Below, piece by piece: positions 54,301-64,000 of a stretch of DNA of 64,000 nucleotides. The translations under genes were made by a program, and so were the position numbers. The notes beneath the pieces are model-generated. The model searched no databases and was not told the DNA's origin. It saw only the letters and a list, made by a program, of their open reading frames with translations. Source of the stretch: Streptomyces sp. NBC_00654 (lineage in GTDB: Bacteria > Actinomycetota > Actinomycetes > Streptomycetales > Streptomycetaceae); NCBI RefSeq assembly GCF_026341775.1, contig NZ_JAPEOB010000004.1, positions 248,001 through 312,000 on the forward strand, written 5' to 3'. Each line of letters opens with the position of its first letter. The first letter of the stretch is position 1.

Positions 54301-57300
54301 CGGTCATGGACGGGGGACGCACCCTGTCGTACGCCGAACTCGACCGGACATCCGATGGGTTGGCAGGGCACCTCGCCGGGATGGGCGTGCGGCGTGGCGA
54401 CCGTGTCGGCGTGGTGATGGAACGCGGCGCGGACCTGTTCGTCGCCCTGCTCGCGGTCTGGAAGGCGGGGGCCGCGCAGGTGCCGGTGAATGTGGACTAC
54501 CCCGCGGAACGGATCGACCGGATGCTGGCCGATGCCGGCGCACGGGTGGCGGTCTGCGTGGGAGCGACCCGCAACGCGGTGCCGGACGGGGTCGAGCCGG
54601 TGGTCATGGACGCACCGGCGATCGGGGGAGTGCCGCACGAGGCGCCGGCACTCACGGTCGGGGTGCACGACGTGGCCTATGTGATGTACACGTCGGGATC
54701 GACCGGGGTCCCGAAGGGCGTCGCGGTGCCGCACGGGAGCGTGGCGGCACTGGCGAGCGACGCCGGCTGGTCGCAGGGCCCGGACGACTGCGTGCTGCTG
54801 CACGCGTCGCACGCGTTCGACGCGTCCTTGGTGGAGATCTGGGTGCCACTGGTCAACGGGGCCCGCGTGCTGGTCGCGGAACCGGGCGCGGTCGACGCGC
54901 AGCAGCTGCGCGAGGCGATCGAGCGTGGCGTCACCACCGCCCATCTGACGGCCGGGAGCTTCCGGGTGGTGGCCGAGGAATCGCCGGAGTCCTTCCGCGG
55001 GCTGCGCGAGATCCTGACCGGCGGTGACGCGGTACCACTCGCGTCCGTCGCGCGGGTGCGCCGGGCGTGCCCGGAGGTTCGAGTCCGGCAGCTCTACGGC
55101 CCCACCGAGATCACCCTCTGCGCCACGTGGCACCTCCTCGAACCGGGGGACGAAACGGGCGACACCTTGCCGATCGGCCGACCGCTGGCCGGACGGCAGG
55201 CCTACGTGCTCGACGCGTTCCTCCAGCCGGTGGCGCCCAACGTGACCGGCGAGCTCTACCTCGCGGGCGCCGGCCTCGCGCACGGCTATCTGGGCGCGAG
55301 CGGGCCGACCTCGGAGCGGTTCGTCGCCGATCCGTTCGCTCCCGGCGACGCGGCGGCGCGAAGCGCCTCCGTACGTGGTGGTCGGGCGACGGGCGGGCGG
55401 ATGTACCGCACCGGCGACCTGGTGCGCTGGACGGACCGCGGTGAGCTGCTGTTCGTCGGCAGGGCCGACTCCCAGGTGAAGATCCGGGGCTACCGCGTGG
55501 AGCCCGGGGAGATCGAGACGGCCCTGGCCGAGGTTCCGCAGGTCGCGCAGGCGATCGTGGTGGTGCGGGAGGACCAGCCCGGCGAGAAGCGGCTGATCGC
55601 GTATGTGACCACGGAAGGGGATCCGGGACCGGATTCCGACGCGATCCGCGAGCAGCTCGCGGCGCGGCTGCCGGAGTTCATGGTGCCCGCGGTGGTGGTG
55701 CTGGACGGCTTCCCGCTGACGCTCAACGGAAAGATCGACCGTGCGGCCCTGCCGGCTCCGGAGTTCACCGCGAGGGCGGCAGGCCGCGAGCCGCGTACCG
55801 AGGCCGAGCGCGTGTTGTGCGACCTGTTCGCCGAGATACTCGGGCTGGACCGGGTCGGCGCCGACGACGGCTTCTTCGAGCTGGGCGGCGACTCGATCCT
55901 GTCGATGCGATTGGCCGCCCGCGCGCGTCGCGAGGATCTCGTCTTCGGGGCGAAGCAGGTCTTCGAGCAGAAGACGCCCGCGAGGATCGCGGCGGTCGCC
56001 GAGCGTGGCGGACCGGCGCGGGCCGACGTCGCCGACGGCGTCGGCGAGGTCCCGTGGACGCCAGTGGTGCGGGCACTGCTCGAACGCGATCCCCGCGCGA
56101 TGACCCGACGCGCACCGGCGCAGTGGGTGACCGTGGGCGCGCCCGACGACCTGTCCGTGGACGTGCTGGCGGCCGGACTGGCCGCGGTGATCGACACCCA
56201 TGACATGCTGCGCAGCCGGATCGTCGAGACCGACGGAGAGCAGCCCCGGCTGGTCGTGGCCGACCGGGCAGCGGTATCCGCGGCGACGCTGGTCGAGCGG
56301 GTCGAGGCCGGTGCCGGTGACGTGGACAGGATCGCGGAGCGCTGCGCCGACGAGACGGCCGCCCGGCTGGATCCCGCCGCCGGCGTGATGATCAGGGCGG
56401 TGTGGGTGGACGCCGGACCCGGCCGCCTCGGACGGCTCGTGGTGGTGGCGCACCACCTCCTGGCCGACGTCGTGTCGTGGCGAGTCCTGCTGCCGGACCT
56501 GCAGGTGGCATGTGCGGCCGTGGCCGCGGGCCGGGAACCGGCGCTCGATCCGGTCGACGTCTCGTACCGGCGTTGGGCGCGAACACTGGCCGATCAGGCG
56601 GCGATCCGGACGGCGGAGCTGGAGACGTGGACGGCGATCCTCGACGGAGCGCAGTCGCGGCCGGGCGAGTTCGATCCCACGCGCGACACGATGTCGACCG
56701 CGGGACGCAGGTCCTGGAGGTTGCCGCGGGACAAGGCCGGCGTGCTCGTGGCGAAGGCAACCTCGGCCTTCCACTGTGGTGTTCACGAGGTGTTGCTGGC
56801 CACCCTGGCGGGCGCGGTGGCCCGATGGCGCGGCGACACGGCCGTCGTGGTGGACGTCGAGGGTCACGGCCGCCAGCCCATCGGTGACCTGGACCTGTCC
56901 CGGACGGTCGGCTGGTTCACCGACATCCATCCGCTCCGGCTGGATGTGGCCGGGATCGACACGGCCGAAGCCGTCTCGGGTGGCGACGCGGCAGGCCGGC
57001 TGCTGAAGAGCGTCAAGGAGAACGTGCGAGCCGTGCCCGACGGCGGGCTCGGCTACGGGATGCTGCGTTACCTCAACGCCGAGACCGGGCCGGCCCTGGC
57101 GGCACTGCCGAAGCCGGAGATCGGGTTCAACTACCTCGGCCGCTTTTCGTCCCGGCCCGACGGTGCCGCGGAGCCCTGGCAGATGGTGGGGACCATCGGC
57201 GGTACGACGGACCAGGACACGGCCTTGCGGCACGTCCTGGAGATCGACGCGGTCGTGCTGGACGCCGACGACGGACCCGAGCTCGAGCTGACCGTGACCT

Positions 57301-60300
57301 GGGCCGGGCGCATACTCGGCGAGGCCGAGGCGGAGTCGCTCGGGCAGGGCTGGCTGGACATGCTGTCCGGCCTCGCCGCCCACGTCGACGCCGGCGGCGT
57401 CGGGGGGCACACGCCGTCCGACTTCCCGCTCACCGCGCTGACGCAGCGGGATGTGGCGGAGGTCGAGGCCGCCGTACCGGGCTTGGTCGACATCTGGCCG
57501 CTGTCTCCGCTCCAGGAGGGCCTGCTGTTCCACGCCGCCGACGAGCGCGGCCCGGACGTCTACGCGAGTATGCGTACCCTCGTCATCGAGGGACCGCTGG
57601 ACGTCGCCCGCTTCCGCAGGGCGTGGCAGGTGCTGCTGGATCGGCATCCCGCCCTGCGGGCGAGTTTTCATCAGCTCGGGTCCAGTGCGACGGTGCAGGC
57701 GGTCGCCGGCGAGGTGACGCTGCCCTGGCAGGAGACCGATCTGTCCCATCTGCCCGAGGACGAGGCGCTGGCGGAAGTCGACCGTCTCGCGGCGGAGCTG
57801 CATGCCGAGCGGTTCGACCTGACCCGGGCGCCGCAGCTGCGTCTGCACCTGCTGCGTCTCGGTGACCGCCGGCACCGGCTCGTCTTCACGTCGCATCACA
57901 TTGCGGCGGACGGATGGTCCCTGCCGCTCATCACCGGTGAGGTACTGGCGGCGTACTACGCCGGCGGTGAGGGCCGGGCGTTGCCGACCCCGACGTCGTA
58001 CCGCGACTATCTCGCCTGGACCGTTCACCAGGACAAGGCAGTTGCCCGGGAGGCGTGGCGGGCCGAACTCGCGGGGCTCGACGAGGCGACCCACGTCGTG
58101 CCACCGGAGACGATCATCGCGCCCGTCGAGCCCGACCGGGTCGGGTTCGCACTCGACGACGATCTGAGCCGGCGCCTGGTGAAGTTCACCCGCCAGCACG
58201 GTGTGACGGCGAACACACTCTTCCAAGGGGTCTGGGCACTGCTGCTGGCCCGGCTGACCAGTCGTCAGGACGTGGTCTTCGGCGCCGCGGTGGCCGGACG
58301 TCCGCCCGAGATCCCCGGTGTCGAGTCCGCGGTCGGCCTGTTCATGAACATGCTGCCCGTCCGGGCCCACCTGGCCGGCGCCGAACCATTCCTCGACATG
58401 CTGGCGGACCTGCAGGAACGGCAGGTCGCGTTGATACCGCATCAGCACGTCGGGCTGACCGAGATCAAACAGCATGCCGGGCCCGGCGCGGCATTCGACA
58501 CGATCGTGGTGTTCGAGAACTACCCGCCCCCGCCGCCTGTGTCCGACGAACCCGACGCACTCGTCATGCGTCCCGCGGGAATTCCGAACGACACCGGGCA
58601 CTATCCACTGTCCATGCGCGCATCCGTAGCGGGTCCCGTCCACGGCGAAGTCATCTTCCGCCCGGACGCGTTCGAGCGGACCCAGGTCGAGGAGCTTCTC
58701 GCGTCGCTCCTCCGGGCTCTCGAGCAGGTCGTGGCCGATCCCCGGACGCCGGTGGGACGGGTCGGCCTGATCGGACCTGAGCAACGCCGCCTGGTGGTGG
58801 ACGAGTGGAACAGGACCGACGAGCCGGTTGCGGCGGAGACACTGCCGGTGCTGTTCCGCAGGCAGGCCGAGCAGACGCCGGACGCGCCGGCGGTGCAGGA
58901 CGCGGCGCGGAGCCTGTCGTACAGCGAGTTGCTCGGCGAGGTGGAAGCGCTGGCGCGACTGCTCGTGGGCTCGGGCGTGCGGCGTGAGGCCCGGGTGGGA
59001 GTACTGGTCGAGCGCTCGGCCGAGCTGGCGGTGACCCTGATGGGGGTGTTGTTCGCCGGCGGGGCGTTCGTGCCGGTCGATCCGGACTATCCCCGTGAGC
59101 GCATCGAGTTCATCCTGGCGAACTCGGCGCCGGAGGTGCTGGTGTGCACGAGCACGACTCGCGCGGTCGTGCCTGCGGAGTTCGCGGGCCGGGTGCTGGT
59201 GCTGGATGAGCTGCCCGCCGCCGATCCGGGTGTGGAGTTGTCGCCGGTGGCACCCGAAGACGCGGCGTACGTGATCTACACGTCGGGGTCGACAGGGGTG
59301 CCCAAGGGCGTCCTGGTGGCCCACTCCGGACTCGTCAATCTGGGGTACGCGCACATCGAGCGGATGGCCGTGACGTCGTCCTCGCGTGTCCTGCAGTTGT
59401 CCGCGATCGGATTCGACGCCATCGTCTCCGAGCTCTACATGGTTCTGCTGGCCGGCGCGACGTTGGTCCTGCCGGACGCGGCGAGCATGCCGCCCCGGGT
59501 GACACTGGGCGACGCGATCCGCAGGGCGGGTATCACCCACCTGACCGTGTCGCCGAGCGTGCTGGCGAGCGAGGACGACCTGCCGGACACCCTGCAGACA
59601 GTGCTGACGGGCGGCGAGGCACTGCCGGCCGCGCTGGTGGACCGCTGGTCGCCGGGCCGTCGGGTGATCCAGGCCTACGGGCCGACCGAGACGACCATCT
59701 GCTCGACGATGAGTGCCCCGTTGGCTCCAGGACACGATGTGGTCCCGCTCGGCGGCCCGATCCACAACGTGCGGCACTACGTGCTCGACGCCTTCCTCCA
59801 GCCGGTACCGCCGGGGGTGGTCGGCGAGCTCTACATCACTGGCGTCGGACTGGCTCGTGGATACCTCGGGCGCCCTGGCCTGACGGCGGAGCGGTTCGTC
59901 GCGAGTCCGTTCGCCCCCGGTGAGCGGATGTACCGCTCCGGCGACCTGTTCCGCTGGAGCCGGGAGGGCCAGCTGCTCTTTGCGGGCCGGGTCGACGCGC
60001 AGGTCAAGGTGCGCGGATACCGGGTCGAGCCGGCTGAGATCGAGGCCGTGCTCGCGGAGCATCCGGGGGTCGGCCAGGTCGCGGTCGCGGTCCGCAGGGA
60101 CGGCCCTGGCGACAAGCAGCTAATGGCGTATGTCGTGCCGTCGGCCGACGCTTCCGGCGAGAACGGCACGCTGACCTCCGCGCTGCGCGAGCTGGCGGCC
60201 GAACGCCTGCCGGAGTACATGATGCCCGCGGCATTCGTGTCGCTGGAGCACATGCCACTCACCCCGAACGGCAAGCTCGATCACCGGGCGCTGCTGACCC

Positions 60301-60668
60301 TCGACTTCGCCGGGATGTCTTCCGGGCGGGAGCCGCGCACAGCGATGGAGGCGAGGCTGTGCGAACTGTTCGCGGAGGTACTCGGCCTGGACCGGGTGGG
60401 TGCCGACGACAGCTTCTTCGAACTCGGCGGCGATTCGATCATGTCGATGCAGCTCTCGGCCCGAGCCCGCCGGAAGGGGCTGGAACTGGCCGCGTGGCAG
60501 GTGTTCGAGGAAAGGACGCCGGAACGGCTGTCGGTGCTTGTCGCGGAACTCCCCGCCGACGGCGATGCCACCGAGGCGCCGGAGTCCTCGGCGGGCACGC
60601 TCGTCGATCTCTCATCCGACCAGATGGACCAACTCGAGGCCGGACTGGCCGATGAACAAGCGCTGTAA
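48342..60668 (+). CDS. Glycopeptide NRPS, modules 4-6 (C-A-T-E-C-A-T-E-C-A-T)
   Basis: AGGGAGA precedes ATG 48342. The 4108-aa protein has C4 (HHTITDG ~141), A4 from ~455, T4 ~1000, E4 from ~1060 ([10 protein letters not shown]), C5 from ~1523 (HHVVLDG), A5 from ~1971, T5 ~2512, E5 from ~2570 ([10 protein letters not shown]), C6 from ~3048 (HHIAADG), A6 from ~3503 and T6 ~4027. Pocket codes are A4 D-I-F-H-L-G-L-L-C-K (Hpg), A5 D-A-V-H-L-G-L-L-C-K (Hpg) and A6 D-A-S-T-L-G-A-I-C-K (Tyr/beta-hydroxy-Tyr). E domains in modules 4 and 5 but not 6 reproduce the D,D,L pattern of glycopeptides. Both E domains replace the usual Gly after the catalytic Asp with Ala or Val. The C-terminal [14 protein letters not shown] segment is a likely docking helix toward module 7. 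Confidence 0.96.
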   Translation: MAQSRIEDIWPLSPLQAGLLFHAVYDGEGPDVYVGHWILDLDGPVDAARLRAAWEALLTRHAPLRACFRQRKSGETVQIVLKEVELPWREVDVSHLDDPDEAVRELAEEDRTTRFDLAQAPLLRLTLIRLGDRTHRLVMTCHHTITDGWSLPVMVNELSKLYPAGGDPLALPAVTSYRDYLAWLSRQDKERALSAWAAQLRGAEEPTLVAPADPGRAPGVPDSVEIELPATLTRSLDELARGHGLTLNTVVQGAWAMVLARLAGRTDVVFGAAVSARPPDLPGVEEMVGLFLNTVPVRVRLRGSTPVMELLAELQKRQSALIPDQFVGLVDIQQAVGPGAVFDTLLVFEKFPNKPAESDSEGNFGIRINQGRAAAHYPLTLVCVPGESMLLKLDYLTELFDRATAFSIVERLKEVLRQLTGAGDLTVAEVDVTTAAEREVVNEWGATAAMMPGRPAPDLFDRQVERHRDRAAVVDGDRAMSFGELAEHAERLAGYLRSRGVRRGDRVAVVMGRSPELIATLLAVWKAGAAYVPVDPAYPAERLKFMLADAEPAAVLCAEAYRDVVLDGGLEPIVLDDARTRKAVAECPRLSVGVHADDLAYVMYTSGSTGTPKGVVVTHGNVAALVGEPGWAIGPDDAVLMHASHAFDISLFELWVPLLSGARVVLAGSGAVDGEALAGYVADGVTVAHLTAGTFRVVAEESPESLAGLREVLTGGDAVPPAAVERVRRSSPGVRVRHLYGPTEATLCATWWLLEPGDTTGSVLPIGRPLPGRRTYVLDAFLRPVPPGVVGELYVAGAGVAQGYLGRAALTAERFVADPFVPGDAAAHSASAGGGGRATGERMYRTGDLAYWTDQGALAFAGRADDQVKIRGYRVEPGEIEVVLAGLPGVGQAVVSVRDEQQLIGYAVAEAGHDVDPVRLREQLAESLPEFMVPAAVLVLDQLPLTVNGKVDRQALPEPDFAAKAVSREPDTEAERILCGVFAEVLGLERVGVEGNFFELGGDSISSMQVAARARREGIFLTPRQIFEHRTPERLAALTQEALTTRIRDRSEAGTGVGEIPWAPVMRALGDAAVRPDFVQAKVVVTPADLSPDALVIALQAVLDVHDLLRARVEPDGRLFVAERGAVDAAGLVTRVPAGTADLDELAEHEARTAAGTLNPSAGIMVRAVWVDAGSDRPGRLALVVHHLSVDAVSWGILVPDLRSAYDAVISGGLPALEPATTSYRHWARRLTEQAFSESTIAEVDHWVAVLDGADSSLERRTGQSHSWSWTLSGTTARSLVSRLPGVFHCGIHEVLLAGLGGAVARRGGAGAGILVDVEGHGRHAADGEDLLRTVGWFTSVHPVRLDVSDVDLAAAAAGNAAAGQLLKAVKEQARAVPGDGLGYGLLRYLNPDTGARLAGLPSPQIGFNYLGRSSLAAEATAWQGSEESLGGGPEMVAAHPMEVAADVQDTPAGPRLRLSIEGRDLDPATVERLGEAWLEMLTGFAALAEDPDAGGHTPSDFDLVELTQRDVADLEAAAPGLTDVWSLSPLQEGMLFERAIDEDGVDVYQSQRILDLDGPVDAQRLRAAWQRLVARHESLQTSFHQLGSGETVQVVEGEVDVPWREADLSHLDEAAATAEVERLLARDQAERFDVTRAPLLRLLLIRLGRSRHRLVVTSHHVVLDGWSTPIVLGEMSTGYAGGQGSSKPPSYRDYLAWLRRQDEEATRAAWLSELAGADEPTLMDADADKSMVMPDGHAEWLPEGATQALTDFARGHGLTLSTIVQGAWALVLARLAGRTDVVFGSVVSGRPADVPDVERMVGMFINTVPVRVRLEGGRPMLDMLQDLQRRQAALTEHQYLGLSKIQRLVGTGAIFDSIVMVVNYPDDDAGPGGDGGFAISSIRTRTGTGYPLTMSVSPGNRLRIDVAYRPDRIDRETAAEVAGQVVRVIERIVAEPSLPVGRLAVTDESTRASVVEHGSSTGEADGSRSVLSLFRRQADRSPDAVAVMDGGRTLSYAELDRTSDGLAGHLAGMGVRRGDRVGVVMERGADLFVALLAVWKAGAAQVPVNVDYPAERIDRMLADAGARVAVCVGATRNAVPDGVEPVVMDAPAIGGVPHEAPALTVGVHDVAYVMYTSGSTGVPKGVAVPHGSVAALASDAGWSQGPDDCVLLHASHAFDASLVEIWVPLVNGARVLVAEPGAVDAQQLREAIERGVTTAHLTAGSFRVVAEESPESFRGLREILTGGDAVPLASVARVRRACPEVRVRQLYGPTEITLCATWHLLEPGDETGDTLPIGRPLAGRQAYVLDAFLQPVAPNVTGELYLAGAGLAHGYLGASGPTSERFVADPFAPGDAAARSASVRGGRATGGRMYRTGDLVRWTDRGELLFVGRADSQVKIRGYRVEPGEIETALAEVPQVAQAIVVVREDQPGEKRLIAYVTTEGDPGPDSDAIREQLAARLPEFMVPAVVVLDGFPLTLNGKIDRAALPAPEFTARAAGREPRTEAERVLCDLFAEILGLDRVGADDGFFELGGDSILSMRLAARARREDLVFGAKQVFEQKTPARIAAVAERGGPARADVADGVGEVPWTPVVRALLERDPRAMTRRAPAQWVTVGAPDDLSVDVLAAGLAAVIDTHDMLRSRIVETDGEQPRLVVADRAAVSAATLVERVEAGAGDVDRIAERCADETAARLDPAAGVMIRAVWVDAGPGRLGRLVVVAHHLLADVVSWRVLLPDLQVACAAVAAGREPALDPVDVSYRRWARTLADQAAIRTAELETWTAILDGAQSRPGEFDPTRDTMSTAGRRSWRLPRDKAGVLVAKATSAFHCGVHEVLLATLAGAVARWRGDTAVVVDVEGHGRQPIGDLDLSRTVGWFTDIHPLRLDVAGIDTAEAVSGGDAAGRLLKSVKENVRAVPDGGLGYGMLRYLNAETGPALAALPKPEIGFNYLGRFSSRPDGAAEPWQMVGTIGGTTDQDTALRHVLEIDAVVLDADDGPELELTVTWAGRILGEAEAESLGQGWLDMLSGLAAHVDAGGVGGHTPSDFPLTALTQRDVAEVEAAVPGLVDIWPLSPLQEGLLFHAADERGPDVYASMRTLVIEGPLDVARFRRAWQVLLDRHPALRASFHQLGSSATVQAVAGEVTLPWQETDLSHLPEDEALAEVDRLAAELHAERFDLTRAPQLRLHLLRLGDRRHRLVFTSHHIAADGWSLPLITGEVLAAYYAGGEGRALPTPTSYRDYLAWTVHQDKAVAREAWRAELAGLDEATHVVPPETIIAPVEPDRVGFALDDDLSRRLVKFTRQHGVTANTLFQGVWALLLARLTSRQDVVFGAAVAGRPPEIPGVESAVGLFMNMLPVRAHLAGAEPFLDMLADLQERQVALIPHQHVGLTEIKQHAGPGAAFDTIVVFENYPPPPPVSDEPDALVMRPAGIPNDTGHYPLSMRASVAGPVHGEVIFRPDAFERTQVEELLASLLRALEQVVADPRTPVGRVGLIGPEQRRLVVDEWNRTDEPVAAETLPVLFRRQAEQTPDAPAVQDAARSLSYSELLGEVEALARLLVGSGVRREARVGVLVERSAELAVTLMGVLFAGGAFVPVDPDYPRERIEFILANSAPEVLVCTSTTRAVVPAEFAGRVLVLDELPAADPGVELSPVAPEDAAYVIYTSGSTGVPKGVLVAHSGLVNLGYAHIERMAVTSSSRVLQLSAIGFDAIVSELYMVLLAGATLVLPDAASMPPRVTLGDAIRRAGITHLTVSPSVLASEDDLPDTLQTVLTGGEALPAALVDRWSPGRRVIQAYGPTETTICSTMSAPLAPGHDVVPLGGPIHNVRHYVLDAFLQPVPPGVVGELYITGVGLARGYLGRPGLTAERFVASPFAPGERMYRSGDLFRWSREGQLLFAGRVDAQVKVRGYRVEPAEIEAVLAEHPGVGQVAVAVRRDGPGDKQLMAYVVPSADASGENGTLTSALRELAAERLPEYMMPAAFVSLEHMPLTPNGKLDHRALLTLDFAGMSSGREPRTAMEARLCELFAEVLGLDRVGADDSFFELGGDSIMSMQLSARARRKGLELAAWQVFEERTPERLSVLVAELPADGDATEAPESSAGTLVDLSSDQMDQLEAGLADEQAL

Positions 60669-60678
60669 GGAGCAGACC

Positions 60679-63600
60679 GTGACAGTTGACGGTACCCGCC
60701 CGAGGCCTCGCTCCAGCGTGGAGGATGTCTGGCCCCTCTCGCCGCTGCAAGAAGGGATGCTGTATCACACCGCGCTTGACCACGATGGTCCTGACGCCTA
60801 CACCGTGCAGACCGTCTACGGCATCGACGGCCCGCTGGACGCTGCCCGGCTGAGGGCGTCGTGGCAGGCCGTCGTGGACCGGCATGCCGCGCTGCGGGCA
60901 TGTTTCCGCTATGTCAGCGGCGCGCAGATGGTGCAGGTCATCGCGCGGGACGCCGAGATCCCCTGGCGCGAGACGGATCTTTCCGGGCTGCCGGACGACG
61001 TCGCCGACAGCGAGGTGGACCGGCTGGCGGCGGACGAGGTGGCCGAGCGGCTGAACATCGAGACGGCGCCGCTGATGAAACTGCACCTGATCCGGCTCGG
61101 CCCGGAGCGCCACCGGCTCGTGCACACCCTTCACCACGTGCTGGTGGACGGCTGGTCGATGCCGGTCATCCACCGCGAACTGGCCGCGATCTACGCGGCG
61201 GACGGGGAGGCATCCGGACTCCCGCCCGCCGGGTCCTACCGGGACTATCTCGCGTGGCTGGGCCGGCAGGACAAGGAAGCGGCCAGGGCAGCCTGGCGGA
61301 AGGAGCTCGCGGGGCTGGACACGCCCACCACGGTCGCCCCGGCCGATCCGACCCGCGTGCCGGACATCGACACGGTGGTGCTCGAGCTGTCCACGGAACT
61401 GACGGAAGGTCTGGCCGGACTGGCGCGCCGTCACGACCTCACCCTGAACAGCATCGTGCAGGGTGCGTGGGCCGTCGTGCTGTCGCAACTGGCCGGCCGT
61501 ACCGACGTGGTGTTCGGCGCGACCGCCTCGGGGCGGCCCGGCGACCTCGCCGGTGTGGAGTCGATGGTCGGCCAGCTGCTCAACACCCTGCCGGTGCGGG
61601 TCCGGCTCGACGGCGGGCGGCGGGCCGTCGAGCTGTTCGCCGAGCTGCAGCGCGGCCAGTCGGCGCTCATGCCCCACCACCATGTCGGCCTGCAGGACGT
61701 GCAGGCCGTCGCCGGCCCCGGAGCGGTCTTCGACACGCTCATCATCTACGAGAACTTCCCTCGCAAGGGACTCGGCCGGGCGCCGGACGAGGGCCTGACC
61801 CTGCGCCCGCTGAAGCGGGGGCGCAACTCCTCGCACTACCCGTTCACCCTGATCACCGGACCCGGCGAACAGATGCCGCTCATCCTCGACTACGACCGGG
61901 GCCTGTTCGACCAAGCGGTCGCCGAATCGGTCGTGGGCGCGCTGGCCCGCGTGCTGGAGCGGCTGGTCGCCGAGCCCGATGTGCTGGTCGGCCGCCTGAC
62001 GCTGCTGAGCGAGGCCGAGCGCGCCCTGGTGGTGGACGAATGGAACGCGACCGAGGGCCCGGTGCCGGGGGAATCCATGGTCGGGATGTTCGCGCGGCGG
62101 GTGGCCGCGGCGCCGGACGCGGTGGCGATCACCGACGCCGGCGGCGCGGATCTGACCTACGCCGAGGTCGACCGGGCTTCGAACCGGCTGGCCGGCTACC
62201 TCGCCGGTCGTGGCGTCGGCCGCGGCGACCGGGTCGGGGTGGCCATGGACAGGTCGCCGGACCTGCTGATCGCGTTCCTGGCGATATGGAAGACAGGTGC
62301 GGCGTACGTCCCGGTGGACGTCGAGTACCCGGCCGAGCGGATCGCGTTCATTCTCGACGACTCCGCGGTCTCCACCGTCCTGTGCACGGAGGCGACCAGC
62401 GGAGTCGCGCCGAAGGACGCGATCGTCCTCGACGCGCCTCGGACGCGGGCGGCCGTCGACGGCTGCGCCGCCACGGCGCCGGAGAGCCGGCCGAGCGCCG
62501 ACGACCTGGCGTACGTGATGTACACCTCCGGATCCACCGGCCTCCCGAAGGGCGTAGGCATCCCCCACGGGGGCGTGGCCGGCCTGGCCGGTGACGCGGG
62601 CTGGCAGATCGGTCCGGGCGACGGCGTGCTGATGCACGCGACGCACGTCTTCGACCCCTCGCTGTACGCGATGTGGGTGCCGCTCGCCATGGGCGGCCGC
62701 GTCCTGCTCACCGAGCCGGGTGTGCTGGACGCGGCCGGGGTACGCCAGGCCGTCGAACGCGGCGCGACCGCCGTCCACCTCACCGCCGGTACCTTCCGCG
62801 CCCTGGCGGAGACGTCTCCGGAGTGTTTCGCGGGTCTGGTCGAGATCGGGACCGGCGGGGACGTGGTCCCCGCGCAGTCGGTGCAGAACCTGCGGCGGGC
62901 CCAGCCCGGCCTGCGGGTGCGGAACACCTACGGACCGACCGAGACCACCCTGTGCGCGACGTGGAAGCCGATCGAGCCCGGCGAGGAGCTCGGGTGGGAG
63001 CTGCCGGTCGGCCGTCCCATGGCCAACCGCAAGGTCTACATCCTCGATGCCTTCCTGCGCCCGGTCGCGCCGGGAGTGGCCGGCGAGCTGTACATCGCCG
63101 GCACGGGGCTGGCCCGCGGGTACCTCACCAGCACGGGCCTGACGGCCGAGCGGTTCGTGGCGTGCCCGTTCCTCGCCGGTGAACGGATGTACCGCACCGG
63201 CGACCTGGCGCGCTGGAACAAGGACGGCGAGGTGGTGTTCCTCGGCCGAGCCGACGACCAGGTGAAGATCCGCGGCTACCGGGTGGAGCTGGGCGAGGTG
63301 GAGGCCGTGCTGGCGGCCCAGCCCGGGGTGGTCGAGGCAGTTGTCATGGCGCGGGAGGACCAGCCGGGCGAGAAGCGTCTGGTGGGCTACTTCGTCTCCG
63401 ACGGCAGTGATGCGGGGCCGGAACAGATCCGGCGTCACATGGCCCTGGTCCTGCCCGCGTACATGGTGCCGATGGCGGTTGTCGCCCTGCCCGGCCTGCC
63501 GGTCACCGCCCACGGCAAGGTGGACCGCCGGGCCCTGCCCGCCCTGGATCTCGCGGGACACGCGTCGGAGAAGGTGCCGGAGAGCGAGACCGAGAAGGTG

Positions 63601-64000
63601 CTGTGCGCGCTGTTCTCCGAGATCCTCGGCGTCGACCACGTGGGTGGCGACGACACCTTCCACGACCTCGGCGGGAGTTCGGCGCTGGCCATGCGGCTGA
63701 TCGCGCGGATCCGTGAGGAACTCGGCGCGGATCTGCCCATCCGGCAGCTGTTCTCCTCGCCGACACCCGCGGGTCTGGCGAGGGTGCTTGCCGCGAAGTC
63801 ACGCCCCGCACTGGAAGCCGCCCAGCGGCCGGACCGGGTGCCGGTCACCACCCGGCAGCTGCGCGCCCGGCTGCTGGCCGAGCCCGGGAAGGAGACGGCC
63901 GGCCTGCACGCGTCGGTCGCACTGCGCCTGCGCGGCCGGTTGGACGTGCCCGCGCTGGCGGCGGCGCTCGGCGACGTCGCGGCCCGGCACGAAATCTTCC
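60679..64000 (+). CDS. Glycopeptide NRPS, module 7 (C-A-T-X..., 3' end outside window)
   Basis: GTG 60679, ten bases after the previous stop and following TAAGGAG, starts [20 protein letters not shown]. The 1107 codons present encode C7 (HHVLVDG ~151), A7 from ~467, T7 with LGGSS ~996, and from ~1051 the beginning of an X domain ([20 protein letters not shown]...[18 protein letters not shown]), the condensation-like domain that recruits Oxy P450s. The A7 pocket D-P-Y-H-G-G-T-L-C-K is the known 3,5-dihydroxyphenylglycine code. LGGSS instead of LGGDS at T7 is usual for carriers not followed by an E domain. A thioesterase is expected after the X domain beyond the window. Confidence 0.96.
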   Translation, partial: MTVDGTRPRPRSSVEDVWPLSPLQEGMLYHTALDHDGPDAYTVQTVYGIDGPLDAARLRASWQAVVDRHAALRACFRYVSGAQMVQVIARDAEIPWRETDLSGLPDDVADSEVDRLAADEVAERLNIETAPLMKLHLIRLGPERHRLVHTLHHVLVDGWSMPVIHRELAAIYAADGEASGLPPAGSYRDYLAWLGRQDKEAARAAWRKELAGLDTPTTVAPADPTRVPDIDTVVLELSTELTEGLAGLARRHDLTLNSIVQGAWAVVLSQLAGRTDVVFGATASGRPGDLAGVESMVGQLLNTLPVRVRLDGGRRAVELFAELQRGQSALMPHHHVGLQDVQAVAGPGAVFDTLIIYENFPRKGLGRAPDEGLTLRPLKRGRNSSHYPFTLITGPGEQMPLILDYDRGLFDQAVAESVVGALARVLERLVAEPDVLVGRLTLLSEAERALVVDEWNATEGPVPGESMVGMFARRVAAAPDAVAITDAGGADLTYAEVDRASNRLAGYLAGRGVGRGDRVGVAMDRSPDLLIAFLAIWKTGAAYVPVDVEYPAERIAFILDDSAVSTVLCTEATSGVAPKDAIVLDAPRTRAAVDGCAATAPESRPSADDLAYVMYTSGSTGLPKGVGIPHGGVAGLAGDAGWQIGPGDGVLMHATHVFDPSLYAMWVPLAMGGRVLLTEPGVLDAAGVRQAVERGATAVHLTAGTFRALAETSPECFAGLVEIGTGGDVVPAQSVQNLRRAQPGLRVRNTYGPTETTLCATWKPIEPGEELGWELPVGRPMANRKVYILDAFLRPVAPGVAGELYIAGTGLARGYLTSTGLTAERFVACPFLAGERMYRTGDLARWNKDGEVVFLGRADDQVKIRGYRVELGEVEAVLAAQPGVVEAVVMAREDQPGEKRLVGYFVSDGSDAGPEQIRRHMALVLPAYMVPMAVVALPGLPVTAHGKVDRRALPALDLAGHASEKVPESETEKVLCALFSEILGVDHVGGDDTFHDLGGSSALAMRLIARIREELGADLPIRQLFSSPTPAGLARVLAAKSRPALEAAQRPDRVPVTTRQLRARLLAEPGKETAGLHASVALRLRGRLDVPALAAALGDVAARHEIF

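Noticed and set aside
52926..60062. A 2378-codon open frame on the minus strand
   Set aside because: It is antisense to NRPS modules 4-6. GC-rich DNA with biased third positions creates long stop-free shadows; its composition (Arg, His, Asp, Val, Gly rich) matches no protein family.
1..64000. tRNA, rRNA or riboswitch genes
   Set aside because: No cloverleaf with the TTCGANTC-type arm, rRNA segment or recognisable riboswitch was noticed on reading; a covariance-model search would be needed to exclude small RNAs.

Overview
The base composition is high-GC with strong third-position G/C bias, GTG starts are frequent, and the gene families are those of an actinomycete, most likely Streptomyces or a close relative. 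The dominant content is the left part of a vancomycin-type (glycopeptide antibiotic) biosynthetic gene cluster together with its self-resistance genes. The three nonribosomal peptide synthetase (NRPS) genes encode seven modules split 3+3+1. Binding-pocket residues read from the adenylation domains give x1 - Tyr/beta-OH-Tyr - x3 - Hpg - Hpg - Tyr/beta-OH-Tyr - Dpg (Hpg, 4-hydroxyphenylglycine; Dpg, 3,5-dihydroxyphenylglycine). The last module runs into the X domain that recruits cross-linking P450s. The thioesterase, P450s, Hpg and Dpg synthesis genes and tailoring enzymes must lie beyond the right edge.

Layout. 1-11.2 kb holds apparently unrelated chromosomal genes: a partial FAD oxidoreductase, a lipase with IPT/TIG domains, a GNAT acetyltransferase, a MacA/MacB-like export operon with a lipoprotein gene, a divergent two-component system and an unknown 568-aa protein. 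11.4-16.6 kb has a SAM methyltransferase, a small secreted protein and a TPR protein among decayed insertion sequences. 16.7-20.9 kb is the vanHAX resistance operon with a divergent murF. 21-23.9 kb has a Xre-type regulator and more gene debris. 23.9-27.7 kb has the StrR/Bbr-like pathway activator, a murF remnant, vanY and vanRS. 27.8-32.1 kb is a cysC-cysD-cysN-ssuB-ssuC operon that would make PAPS. 33.0-34.1 kb encodes a SAM methyltransferase-like protein. 34.9-64 kb is the ABC exporter, NRPS modules 1-3, a prephenate dehydrogenase, modules 4-6 and module 7.

How the genes fit together. Prephenate dehydrogenase feeds 4-hydroxyphenylpyruvate toward Hpg. The NRPS proteins assemble the heptapeptide and the ABC exporter moves product out. 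VanH, VanA and VanX rebuild peptidoglycan stems to end in D-Ala-D-Lac, MurF attaches the depsipeptide, VanY trims residual D-Ala, and VanRS senses and controls this. The sulfate genes keep APS kinase but lack PAPS reductase and sulfite reductase, which suggests PAPS supply for a sulfotransferase and therefore a sulfated glycopeptide. No sulfotransferase is in the window.

The most interesting sequence-level observations are: (i) a near-identical operator at identical 34-nt spacing before vanH, murF and vanY, with the murF copy forming an inverted duplication of the vanH promoter and first seven codons; (ii) two StrR-type operator copies carried on a duplicated 5' segment of the exporter gene; (iii) MITE-like elements beside the resistance and sulfate blocks; (iv) a prephenate dehydrogenase lodged between two NRPS genes and flanked by IS debris and a duplicated NRPS tail; (v) adenylation pockets 1 and 3 that match no standard glycopeptide code I know.
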